This document shows, one piece after another, positions 43,593 to 52,145 of a DNA stretch of 64,000 bases. The position numbers were made by a program, and so were the translations under genes. The notes under the pieces are model-generated. The model saw nothing but the letters and a program-made list of their open reading frames with translations, was not told the origin of the DNA and searched no databases. The stretch comes from Chitinophagaceae bacterium (GTDB lineage: Bacteria; Bacteroidota; Bacteroidia; Chitinophagales; Chitinophagaceae), in the NCBI GenBank assembly GCA_023957125.1, contig JAMLHL010000006.1:144680-208679 (forward strand), written 5' to 3'. The first letter of the stretch is position 1, and every line of letters begins with the position of its first letter.

Positions 43593-45098
43593 ATGACTAC
43601 ATATAAAGACGCCACAGTAGAAGAGATCAATACCGTAATGGAAAACTCATGGCTGGCTTTTGAGGCCTGTAAAAAATTTTCACTGAAACAACGGGCTGGT
43701 TTTATGCACGCTATTGCCGACGCCCTTGATACGAGAAGTGAAACGCTGGTGGCAACAGCCATGAAAGAAACCCACCTTCCTAAGGATCGTTTGGAAGGCG
43801 AACTTACCCGCACCCTGTTTCAACTCAACAGCTATGCTAATGCAGCCCGGGAGGGCAGTTGGCTGGAGGCAAGGATTGATACCGCTATTCCGGATCACAC
43901 ACCGGCCAAACCCGACCTGCGCAAGATGCTGGTGCCGCTTGGCCCGGTAGTGGTTTTTGGTTCCAGCAACTTCCCGTTTGCCTATTCCACCGCCGGCGGC
44001 GATACGGCCTGCGCGCTGGCTGCCGGCTGCCCGGTAGTGGTGAAGGCTCATCCCGCACATGCGGAGACTTCTGAAATGGTGGCCGCTATTATAACGGAAA
44101 CAGCCCGTAAAGCCGGAATGCCGGAAAAGATATTTCAGCATGTACATGGCGCGGGCTTTGCGGTGGGGGAAGCCCTGGTAATGCATCCCCGTACAAAAGC
44201 CGTGGGTTTTACCGGCTCCTTTTCCGGAGGAAAGGCCTTGTTCGACCGGGCGGCCCAACGCCGGGAGCCTATCCCGGTTTTCGCCGAAATGGGCAGCGTT
44301 AACCCCGTTTACCTGCTTCCGGAAAAGCTGAAGGAATCGCCTGAAACTATCGCAGAAATGTACGCGCAGTCTGTTACCCTGAGTGTGGGACAATTTTGTA
44401 CCAACCCTGGTTTGATCATCGGTATGGATAACGAATACCTGCAAAAATTTATAAGAGTTTTAGGGAGAGAGATAGAGCAGATAGCGCCGGCTACCATGTT
44501 GCACCCGGGAATTGCAAAAGCTTACGCCGCCAATCGCTCCCTGGCATTACAACAGGAGGAGGTCAGTACGGTTGCCGCGGCCACGCAGGAGCCGCTCGAA
44601 AACCAGGGGGTTCCAACGATAGCTTCCGCAACGGGAGAAGCTTTTCTGAAGAACCCGGTGTTGCATAAAGAGGTTTTTGGGCCCTTTTCGCTGGTGGTAC
44701 GGTGCAGGGATATGGATGAAATGACAGCCATTGCCGCGGGGATGGAAGGTCAGCTTACGGGTACCCTGATGGGCACGGAAGCAGATATGCTGAAGAACAA
44801 CAAACTGGTGGAAGCTGTGAAAAACACCTGCGGCAGGATCATTGTCAATGGCGTGCCTACGGGTGTGGAAGTGTGCCTGAGCATGCAGCATGGGGGACCT
44901 TTTCCCGCCACCACCGACCCTCGTTTTACCTCGGTGGGAGCCGACGGGATCAAACGTTTTGCCCGCCCTGTGTGTTTTCAAAATTGGCCCAATACCCTGT
45001 TGCCGGACGAGTTGAAAGACGCCAATCCGTTGGGGATATGGCGAACCGTGAATGATGACCTGACGAAAGAAGGTACCCGGATAGCGTCGGATCTGTGA
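43593..45098 (+). CDS. Aldehyde dehydrogenase, ketoglutarate-semialdehyde type
   Basis: A 501-residue NAD(P)-dependent aldehyde dehydrogenase of the group that oxidises 2,5-dioxopentanoate to 2-oxoglutarate in pentose, hexarate and hydroxyproline breakdown. Catalytic Cys269 sits in VGQFCTNPG and general base Glu232 in FAEMGSVNP; the group marker FGSSNFPFAYSTAGGDTA is present. The frame reaches upstream to 43488 and into trpS, but the ATG at 43593 fits the family start. The SMP-30-like gene after it could supply a lactonase-type step; that is speculative. Confidence 0.92.
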   Translation: MTTYKDATVEEINTVMENSWLAFEACKKFSLKQRAGFMHAIADALDTRSETLVATAMKETHLPKDRLEGELTRTLFQLNSYANAAREGSWLEARIDTAIPDHTPAKPDLRKMLVPLGPVVVFGSSNFPFAYSTAGGDTACALAAGCPVVVKAHPAHAETSEMVAAIITETARKAGMPEKIFQHVHGAGFAVGEALVMHPRTKAVGFTGSFSGGKALFDRAAQRREPIPVFAEMGSVNPVYLLPEKLKESPETIAEMYAQSVTLSVGQFCTNPGLIIGMDNEYLQKFIRVLGREIEQIAPATMLHPGIAKAYAANRSLALQQEEVSTVAAATQEPLENQGVPTIASATGEAFLKNPVLHKEVFGPFSLVVRCRDMDEMTAIAAGMEGQLTGTLMGTEADMLKNNKLVEAVKNTCGRIIVNGVPTGVEVCLSMQHGGPFPATTDPRFTSVGADGIKRFARPVCFQNWPNTLLPDELKDANPLGIWRTVNDDLTKEGTRIASDL

Positions 45099-45138
45099 TT
45101 TAAAATTTGAGATTTAAGATTTAAGATTTGAAATGGGA

Positions 45139-45213
45139 GATTGGCTCCGGCTTTACTACCGGTTGGCGTCTCACCAACCGGAATTCAGTCTGAAACGAAA
45201 ATTTAAGATGCGT
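45139..45213 (+). repeat. Degenerate relative of the MITE-like element
   Basis: Contains CCGGTTGG-CGTCTCA-CCAACCGG, a perfect 8-bp stem, followed by GAAAATTTAAGATGCG, which resembles the right end of the 110-bp element (GAAAATATGGGATGCACCC). A decayed family member is the likeliest reading. Confidence 0.4.
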
Positions 45214-45325
45214 CATGCTGCGGAAAAAGCAAAAAACTCCGTATGTTTGATTACGCTCTTTTTGGCGTTGTCAACAGATACGCTTTACATACAGGGAACA
45301 TTGTAAATCATAAACCATCTATATT

Positions 45326-46159
45326 ATGAAACCTTCTTTTTTAGCAGTTCTTGCCGGCTGTTTTTTATTCCAGGCAAATGTTTTTTCACAGGAACACAAA
45401 CTTGTTAAATTATGGGAGTCCGAAGCTGGTTTGAAGGTGCCGGAATCGGTACGTTATGATGCCGCTCAAAAATTGTTATATACTTCCAATATTGACGGTC
45501 AGGCCTGGGAAAAAGATGGGAAAGGTTCTATCGGGAAGGTGGGGCTGGATGGTAAGATCATTGCAGCGGAATGGGTGACGGGGCTGGATGCACCCAAAGG
45601 GATGGGTATTCACGCCGGGAAATTGTATGTAGCGGATATTGATGTGGTGGCGGTGATTGATATCAAAAAAGGACAAATCGTACAAAGAATTGCTATAGAG
45701 GGAGCGCAGGGGTTAAACGATCTGACTATAGACAAAAAAGGTGTGGTGTATGTTTCAGATTCCCGCACCAAAAAAATACATCGTATAGAAAAGGGTAAGA
45801 TCACGGTAGCGGTGAACGATCTGAAAGGCCCCAACGGCGTGCTGGTAGCAGGAAATGACCTTTACCTGACGGATGCGGGCGGACTGTACAAACAAGAAAA
45901 ATCAGGCGGCTTAACTAAAATCGCCGATGGGATGGAAGGCGGAACGGACGGGATTGAAGCGATAGGTAACGGCGATTTCCTGGTATCCTGCTGGTCCGGC
46001 ACATTGTGGTATGTACACAGCGACGGCAGAAAAGAACTTTTGCTGGATACCCGCGAAGAAAAATCAAATGCCGCCGATATCGGCTACAACCCGGTTAACC
46101 GGATCGTATATGTGCCTACTTTTATGAAAAACAGCGTGGCGGCTTACCGGCTGGAGTAG
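45326..46159 (+). CDS. Secreted SMP-30/gluconolactonase-like beta-propeller protein
   Basis: A 277-residue protein with a signal peptide cleaved near residue 21 (NVFSQ). Six propeller blades are recognisable by repeats such as GKLYVADIDVVAVIDIKKG, GVVYVSDSRTKKIHRIEKG and NDLYLTDAGGLYKQ. Metal-binding positions of the SMP-30 fold may include Glu near 39 and Asn/Asp in LKGPNGVL and GGTDGIEA. Cleavable export argues for a periplasmic lactonase or binding protein. It lies 227 bp after the aldehyde dehydrogenase, with a (GATTTAA)n-like tract at 45100-45135 in between. Confidence 0.82.
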   Translation: MKPSFLAVLAGCFLFQANVFSQEHKLVKLWESEAGLKVPESVRYDAAQKLLYTSNIDGQAWEKDGKGSIGKVGLDGKIIAAEWVTGLDAPKGMGIHAGKLYVADIDVVAVIDIKKGQIVQRIAIEGAQGLNDLTIDKKGVVYVSDSRTKKIHRIEKGKITVAVNDLKGPNGVLVAGNDLYLTDAGGLYKQEKSGGLTKIADGMEGGTDGIEAIGNGDFLVSCWSGTLWYVHSDGRKELLLDTREEKSNAADIGYNPVNRIVYVPTFMKNSVAAYRLE

Positions 46160-46279
46160 GAGTTGAAATAAGTATACTGACACTGCTATTCAGAAGTCTC
46201 TGCTGTTCGGAAGTCTCCGATCATAAGTGTTCGAAATCTGCTGTCCGGACGTCTCCGACTCCGGACTTTATATGTTCTT

Positions 46280-46296
46280 CCGGGACTTAGTCCCGG
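46280..46296. terminator. Hairpin between convergent genes
   Basis: Perfect 7-bp stem CCGGGAC-TTA-GTCCCGG. It lies between the SMP-30-like gene (+) and the octaheme cytochrome gene (-). No long U tract follows, so a terminator role is only possible. The preceding 46190-46262 has irregular repeats of GAAGTCTCCGA. Confidence 0.4.
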
Positions 46297-46351
46297 TTAT
46301 AGAATGAATTTCCTTTCAACGGGGCTCCTATCAAAACACAGCATTGCCATC

Positions 46352-48592
46352 TCACCGTATCCCAAGCGTGGCAAACAAGCCCTGATAATCGGGGTTGTTG
46401 GGATCCAGCCGTTTCAGGGTCTGCGCGTATTGGCGGGCTTTATCCACCTGGTGTACCTGCAGGTAAACATAAGCCAGTGCATAATTAATATTCGCCGAAG
46501 AGGGATTGACTTTCAGCCCGGTTTCGAGTACCCCGATCGCTTTGCTGCTATTCCCCGATTGATGCAGCAGTAGTCCGTAATTATAATAGAGCCGCTGATC
46601 CTGCATCTTCAGATCAAGCGCTTTCTGGAAATTTTCTATGGCTGCAGCCGGGTTCTTCATTTCATTCTGCAGTAAAGCAAGATTATAAAATATCTGTGGA
46701 TTTTTGTTGTCTATTTTAGCCGCTGTTTCCAACACCTGCAGGGCTTCCTTATTCCTTCCCTGGGAATTGTAAAGGATAGACAGGTTGAGCCGCGGAAGAT
46801 TTACCAGGCTGTCTTTTTTTAATACCCGCAGATAAAATTTCTCGGCATTGCCGGGATCGCCCGTCCTCATATAATAATCCGCGATAGACACATTGCCATG
46901 CGCAAAATCGGCCTGGTACAACAAGTAGTTCATCAATTCGGCATTCGCTTTTGTATAGGACGAAGCATAAGCGGATGGAATTTCCTGCCTGGGTATGGAA
47001 GAAAACAAATCGGCGGCAGCAATCCTTACCGCCCGTACTTTGTCATCCAGTAAAGGCGCAATATCATTCAGAAACTGATGGGGTGAAAAATTCATCAGGC
47101 TTCTTAATGCTTCATATCTTACCTGTGCGTCTTCGTGTTGTAAGCAATTCAATAAATGCTGCAAACTGCTTTCCGTGGCAATTCCGCCAAGATAATTTGC
47201 AGCAGTGGCTTTTATGATCCGGGGAACGGAAGTATCTGAAAGCAGCTTCACCAGGTGGGCTTCGCTTTCAGCATCCATCTTGCTCCCGGGGATCAGGTCT
47301 TCCGCAAAATGATATTTTCTTTTTGAACCATACCATTTTTCAACAGCCTTGGCCGCCCATTGGGCCGTTTTATCCGTATGGCAACTGTTGCAGGCATTGG
47401 GCGTGGCATACGCCACCGACAGATCGGGACGCGGCACCCTGAAGCTGTGATCATGCCGCAGATCATTGCCCATATAGGTTTTGGAAGGCATGTGACAACT
47501 CTTACATTCCGCACCCGCAGTATTGATCGCGTGAAAGGTATGCGAGGGATCGTCATAACTTTTATTATGACATTGCAAACACAATTGGTTGGTGGTAAAA
47601 TATACCCGCCCCGAATGGGGGTTATGACAATTGCTGCATTTAACATTGTTCCTGAACATCTTGCTTTGCAAAAAGGGAGCATAATTGTAATCCTCCTCGT
47701 TCATCTGCCCGTCTGCATAAAACCGTTCCGTATTGGGAACTACGGGAATGTAATTATCCAGCAACTCATCGCTTGCGATCAGATCCGGACTGATATTCCC
47801 TTTCACGGCATGACAGGGAGCGCAGGTATTGATCTGGCTGATCTGGCTGCTTTCCTTATTGAGCAACATATACGCATCCGGCGCCTTCTTTCCTTCTTTA
47901 TAGGCAGTGCTGTTGATATAATCAACGTGCAACTTCCCCGGACCATGACAGGCTTCGCAGCTCACATTGATCACACTGTAAGTGGTATGATACGAATCGC
48001 TCTCTATATTGTAATTTTTCTTCAGGTTGGTGCTGTGACATTCGGCGCACATCGTATTCCAGGTTTGGGCATTCCGTGTCCAGTGAAGCCAGTCGCGGGA
48101 ATCAATTTTCTGCCCTGCATACTGATGAAACCATTTCTTTGTTCGGCTGTCCCAGCTTGCCCTTGTAGCCTGCATCCTTCCCCCGGGGAATTCTATCAGA
48201 TACTGTTGCAAAGGATAATAACCAAACGTGTATTTGATCTCGTAATCGTGGTTTTTACCATCGTCTCCCCGGGTATTGATAAAAAACTTCCCGTCTTTCT
48301 TAAAAAAAACCGAGGTTACTCCATCCGCTTTATAACTCACGTTGTTGAAATCACCCAACACCGTTGAGTCTGAAGCCTCCTGCATGGCTTTGAAGTGATC
48401 CGATTGCAGCCAGTCGTCGTATTGAGAAGCATGACAGCTTTTGCATTGCTGATCCCCGATATAATCATTGTGATGCGGGATATTTTCCTTGACGGCCAGG
48501 TCGCTTTTGCTGTCCGACCGGCATCGCCCCATTATAAGAACCGCCGCCGCAAGAATTACACATATAGAAAAAAATGTGAGTCTCAGCTTCAT
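46352..48592 (-). CDS. Octaheme c-type cytochrome with HEAT and TPR repeats
   Basis: A 746-residue exported protein with an N-terminal hydrophobic leader (about 4-23). Eight CxxCH heme-attachment motifs are present: CKSCH, CAECH, CEACH, CAPCH, CSNCH, CLQCH, CKSCH and CNSCH, all between about 49 and 410. The pattern resembles the cytochrome c554/octaheme reductase class. After that come HEAT-like repeats (about 435-560) and at least four TPRs (about 580-740). It should act in periplasmic electron transfer with protein partners docking on the repeats. The electron donor and acceptor are unknown. Confidence 0.9.
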   Translation of the reverse strand: MKLRLTFFSICVILAAAVLIMGRCRSDSKSDLAVKENIPHHNDYIGDQQCKSCHASQYDDWLQSDHFKAMQEASDSTVLGDFNNVSYKADGVTSVFFKKDGKFFINTRGDDGKNHDYEIKYTFGYYPLQQYLIEFPGGRMQATRASWDSRTKKWFHQYAGQKIDSRDWLHWTRNAQTWNTMCAECHSTNLKKNYNIESDSYHTTYSVINVSCEACHGPGKLHVDYINSTAYKEGKKAPDAYMLLNKESSQISQINTCAPCHAVKGNISPDLIASDELLDNYIPVVPNTERFYADGQMNEEDYNYAPFLQSKMFRNNVKCSNCHNPHSGRVYFTTNQLCLQCHNKSYDDPSHTFHAINTAGAECKSCHMPSKTYMGNDLRHDHSFRVPRPDLSVAYATPNACNSCHTDKTAQWAAKAVEKWYGSKRKYHFAEDLIPGSKMDAESEAHLVKLLSDTSVPRIIKATAANYLGGIATESSLQHLLNCLQHEDAQVRYEALRSLMNFSPHQFLNDIAPLLDDKVRAVRIAAADLFSSIPRQEIPSAYASSYTKANAELMNYLLYQADFAHGNVSIADYYMRTGDPGNAEKFYLRVLKKDSLVNLPRLNLSILYNSQGRNKEALQVLETAAKIDNKNPQIFYNLALLQNEMKNPAAAIENFQKALDLKMQDQRLYYNYGLLLHQSGNSSKAIGVLETGLKVNPSSANINYALAYVYLQVHQVDKARQYAQTLKRLDPNNPDYQGLFATLGIR

Positions 48593-48653
48593 TTGTAAAT
48601 TATTAATTTGTTACCCCTTTTTCCATCTGCAATACTCTTCGTACATATACTTT

Positions 48654-48854
48654 TTATAAAGGATGAAATAACGGTTGGCCCGTATCCGGAAGGACAAGCT
48701 CTTTATTAATATTGGGCGGCATTCCGGGAGTAACGCGGGGTACCTTCAACGGCGGTTCATACTGGGCGGCTTGTAATTTTACCCAATGGTGATATTGGAC
48801 ATTCCTGTACACGTTTAATACCTCATCGGTTAGAACGTCTGCCACAATTTGCAT
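48654..48854 (-). CDS. Small hypothetical ORF or gene remnant
   Basis: A 66-codon frame with ATG, product containing VADVLTDEVLNVYRNVQYHHW and a Pro-rich end (VPRVTPGMPPNINKELVLP). The composition looks coding but I recognise no family. It lies between peroxiredoxin and the octaheme gene on the same strand. The rest of the 48593-49012 gap shows nothing else. Confidence 0.35.
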   Translation of the reverse strand: MQIVADVLTDEVLNVYRNVQYHHWVKLQAAQYEPPLKVPRVTPGMPPNINKELVLPDTGQPLFHPL

Positions 48855-49012
48855 TTTTTCATAGCCATGAATTCCCTATACCCGCCCCCGCCTAATTGGT
48901 TTTCCGGTATTGAATCCCCTTCTCTTGTCTCCTTTAACGCCGGCGCTGGCGGCAGAATGGGTATGGACTGCCGAAAGCGGCAAATGTTCTTTTCGGTGAA
49001 TAAACGCCCGGT

Positions 49013-49483
49013 TTATTTAAGTTTGTTCAAAGCCTCTTTTAAGGCAGCAAAATTGATTTGCGTAAGCGGACTGTCTGTTTCTTCCGAATAAGCTATAACG
49101 CCATTCTTATCCACTACTGCCACACCTCTTTTCGATACGCCCTTCAATCCCAGCAAAAAGTCTTCCAGGTACATGTCATAATCCCGGATCATCTTCTTGT
49201 TGAAATCAGACAACAAATCGAAGTTGATATTATTCTTCGCCTTAAATACTTCCAGGGTAAAAGGCATATCCACGGAAACGCCTACTACCGCGGCTCCAAG
49301 ACTGCCGTAGAAAGCATTTTCATCCCGATTGTGACACATCTGCTCCGTACATACACCGGTGAAGGCTGCAGGGAAAAAATTTATGATCAGGGGTTTACCG
49401 GCAAAATCTTTTAAAGAAACTTCTTTCTTATCCGAATTAGGTAATGTAAAGTCCGGTGCTTTTGTTCCAACTTTTAATGCCAT
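49013..49483 (-). CDS. Peroxiredoxin (AhpC/TSA family, AhpE-like)
   Basis: A 156-residue thioredoxin-fold peroxidase that reduces hydrogen peroxide and organic peroxides. Peroxidatic Cys45 sits in FFPAAFTGVCTEQMC, the PxxxTxxC active-site pattern; Cys50 follows closely. No resolving Cys is seen in the C-terminal half, which points to a 1-Cys or atypical mechanism. Normal length, cytoplasmic, monocistronic. Confidence 0.93.
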   Translation of the reverse strand: MALKVGTKAPDFTLPNSDKKEVSLKDFAGKPLIINFFPAAFTGVCTEQMCHNRDENAFYGSLGAAVVGVSVDMPFTLEVFKAKNNINFDLLSDFNKKMIRDYDMYLEDFLLGLKGVSKRGVAVVDKNGVIAYSEETDSPLTQINFAALKEALNKLK

Positions 49484-49556
49484 AATATATGTTTTTAGAC
49501 AAACGAAGTTACTGAAAAAACCGGTTGGGCGATTTTAACCACGTTTCAGCGATTCT

Positions 49557-51917
49557 TTATTTCAGTTTCAATTCTATTTGCCCTGCCTGCTGCCCGCGTA
49601 TTATACCTAAAGCTATTTTCCCATGCCAGCTCTGCTCCTGGTAAATGTCCATCAATGATTTTATATCGGCGACCAGCCTGCCATCCGCCTTGAGGATCAC
49701 ATCTTTATCTTGCAGTCCGGACTGGAATAAGATACTGTTTTCCGGAGCGGAGATAATGATCACGCCTTTCTCATCGGGTAATCCGTAAGCCGACCGGTCG
49801 CCCAAGCCATCTACCGATTTGATCTTCCCTCCTAAAAACTCCACGATGGCTGATTTATCATCCAGTTTTCTATCGGTGATCAATAGAGGAATTTGCGGCT
49901 GTAGCGCTATTTTTTTGAGGGAAGGACTTTGCACCCCGAATGCGTTCATCGGAAAATTCTTAAACCCTATAGTGAGTGCAGCCGAGTTTTCGGACACCCT
50001 GAAGTCGCCATGCACAGGGTCAATAAATAAAGGATCGCCCCAAATGCTGTGCAGATCGGTGCCCCGCGCCCTGGCATCCTCCAAAGAAGCCACATCCGGG
50101 AAAAAATTATAATCCACTTCTTTACCCCATTCGCTGATCTGTATCGGCGCATATTTCTTCATCACAACATTTTTTGTGAAAACATCGCCACTATTGTTGA
50201 ACCAAACGTGGGGATGAAAGGAGTTGTTGATCATGATATTATTTTCAACGATCCTGAAAAAACCTTCCCGAAGTTTCAATCCGCCATTTAAACAAAGATT
50301 ATTGTAGATATGATAATTAGAGGAACCATCATCCAGATCAATATCCCAGCCATGATCACAACGGAAGCGGTTATTCCGGATGATGGTCTGATGCTGGGCA
50401 TCCAGCAATATCAGTTCCGGGTGAACCGCCGCCAGGCTATCCATATATCTCCGGTCTGGCGCCCAATACCGGTCCCTGCCCCACGAATTAAAAGAACCGT
50501 GATCTCCCGTTTCTCTTACGGTATTGAAAACATCGTTGAACGCTATCAGGTGGCCGCCAAAACAACCATCTCCTATATTAATGCCGGCCCTGGGGGTATT
50601 ATAGATACTGTTGTGGATCACCTGAATGCCGGAAGCGACCTCAATCTCCACCCCGGTGGATTGTTTTTCTATCTCTCCTACATCGTGCAGCAAATTGTCT
50701 GAGGCAACACAATCACGGGGATAATTGCCTGTTTTGGGGCCGGGCTGCTTGTCTAATTCATTAAAAGGCACATAGGTTTCGTACCTGAACGAAGGAGAAC
50801 GAACTGCTTTTGTATCTCCGATAAAGCAAATGGCATTGGCGCCGGTGTTATAGATGTGACAGCCCGTTATGGTATCGCGTTTGCCGTAGTTGCTTACCAT
50901 TACGGCGTTCCCGCCGACGCCTTCAAAAACGCAGTTGGATATTTTGCAATCCTCCGTACCATCCAATACTATTACGCCGCCGCGATAAATGGTCCAGTCG
51001 CTGCGCAGCAAGGGCTCTCGGGTATCCATAAAGGTTCGCTCATTATGCGTAAAATGAAGCCCTTCAAAAACCACTCTTCGAATGGGGTGCTCAGAATCGC
51101 CTTTTAGTTCTATGCTGTTTTTCAGGTTCGACACTTCAATAACGGCATCGGATAAGCGTAATCCGGCCGGCGGATAATAATATAAAATATCTTTTTCCTT
51201 ATTGAGGAACCATTCTCCGGGGACATCCAGTTCTTCAAAAATGTTTTCCACAAAACGATAGTTTTCGTGCATTCCGGCCGGGCGGTTATTCTGCCATCCT
51301 CCTTCCAAAGCCAAAACTCCATTGTTATCAACGCCGGTTATCCGGTAGTGAAAGCCGCCCCATTCTCCGGCATGCAAGGCATGAACATAACCTCCTGCCG
51401 GGTGCTTCCATTTTTTCACGCGCGCCGGCGCAATCGCGTCAGCAGCAGTGCCATGAAACACTCTTGCCACGGAATCGTAGTTGGGATACCGGGCCAATAC
51501 CTGCAGTGTGCCGTTTACATACAACCGTTCAAAATCCACATCCGCAGGTATTTCCGTTTGGAAGATACCGTTACCGTATGGTTTCCATTTGCAATGCAGA
51601 CGACGGCCGGCGCTGATGGTGACCGCCTCATGCCGATAAGCGGCAATCTTCAAAGAACCGGTATGTAAGTCCGAAGCGTGGAGTACAATGGTTTTGTCCA
51701 GGTAGTACTTCCCTTTCCTGAGCCATATATTTACGGACTCGTCCTTTTTCCCCGATACAAATTGTAAGGCCTGAGAAAGCGTCAGGAAAGGTTTTTGCAG
51801 GGTGCCGTTATTACGGTCATTCCCGGAGGGAGAAACGAACACCTGTGTTTGTGATCTTGCAACAGTGGCGGAGAGGAGAAAAAAAATAAGGAACAAATAC
51901 CGGGGGCCGACTTTCAT
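49557..51917 (-). CDS. Secreted right-handed beta-helix protein with C-terminal PDZ
   Basis: A 786-residue exported protein. Signal peptide about 1-22 (ATVARSQ). The start of the mature chain, VFVSPSGNDRNNGTLQKPFLTLSQAL, is the cap seen on many beta-helix polysaccharide-active proteins. Right-handed helix repeats run to about 600 (for example CKISNCVFEGVGGNAVMV, DTITGCHIYNTGANAI, TIIRNNRF). A PDZ-like domain closes the protein at about 700-783 (GVIIISAPENSILFQSGLQ, DVILKADGRLVADIKSLM). It could be a glycoside hydrolase of a beta-helix family such as GH141; that is a guess. Confidence 0.82.
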   Translation of the reverse strand: MKVGPRYLFLIFFLLSATVARSQTQVFVSPSGNDRNNGTLQKPFLTLSQALQFVSGKKDESVNIWLRKGKYYLDKTIVLHASDLHTGSLKIAAYRHEAVTISAGRRLHCKWKPYGNGIFQTEIPADVDFERLYVNGTLQVLARYPNYDSVARVFHGTAADAIAPARVKKWKHPAGGYVHALHAGEWGGFHYRITGVDNNGVLALEGGWQNNRPAGMHENYRFVENIFEELDVPGEWFLNKEKDILYYYPPAGLRLSDAVIEVSNLKNSIELKGDSEHPIRRVVFEGLHFTHNERTFMDTREPLLRSDWTIYRGGVIVLDGTEDCKISNCVFEGVGGNAVMVSNYGKRDTITGCHIYNTGANAICFIGDTKAVRSPSFRYETYVPFNELDKQPGPKTGNYPRDCVASDNLLHDVGEIEKQSTGVEIEVASGIQVIHNSIYNTPRAGINIGDGCFGGHLIAFNDVFNTVRETGDHGSFNSWGRDRYWAPDRRYMDSLAAVHPELILLDAQHQTIIRNNRFRCDHGWDIDLDDGSSNYHIYNNLCLNGGLKLREGFFRIVENNIMINNSFHPHVWFNNSGDVFTKNVVMKKYAPIQISEWGKEVDYNFFPDVASLEDARARGTDLHSIWGDPLFIDPVHGDFRVSENSAALTIGFKNFPMNAFGVQSPSLKKIALQPQIPLLITDRKLDDKSAIVEFLGGKIKSVDGLGDRSAYGLPDEKGVIIISAPENSILFQSGLQDKDVILKADGRLVADIKSLMDIYQEQSWHGKIALGIIRGQQAGQIELKLK

Positions 51918-52039
51918 CGCTGTCTTTTTAGATTCGGAAAGTAGTCATTTCCCGGTGGATGATGAAAAAAGATAAATTGCCATATAATATGCGGCGTCAT
52001 TGCAAAGCCCCCACCGGATTATTTTATAGGGCTGTCCCC

Positions 52040-52110
52040 TGCGATCTGCCCCTCCTATCTATCAGGGCGGCATTTCTCACATTCCCACATTCCCACATTC
52101 CCTCTACCAC
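52040..52110 (+). repeat. Partial copy of the 18053-type repeat with ACATTCCC tract
   Basis: CTATCTATCAGGGCGGC followed by TTTCTCACATTCCCACATTC, matching the right half of the units before mutS2. Here no TACCTTTG promoter follows and no plus-strand gene is downstream. Confidence 0.45.
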
Positions 52111-52145
52111 TCCAAACTTTCCCGCCCACTGCGATATCCCACAAC

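Noticed and set aside
43680..44444. 254-codon minus-strand frame opposite the aldehyde dehydrogenase
   Set aside because: His/Arg/Gly-rich mirror product without domain features; the plus strand carries the catalytic Cys and Glu.
47360..48367. 335-codon plus-strand frame opposite the octaheme gene
   Set aside because: Antisense shadow; the minus strand encodes eight CxxCH motifs in one frame.
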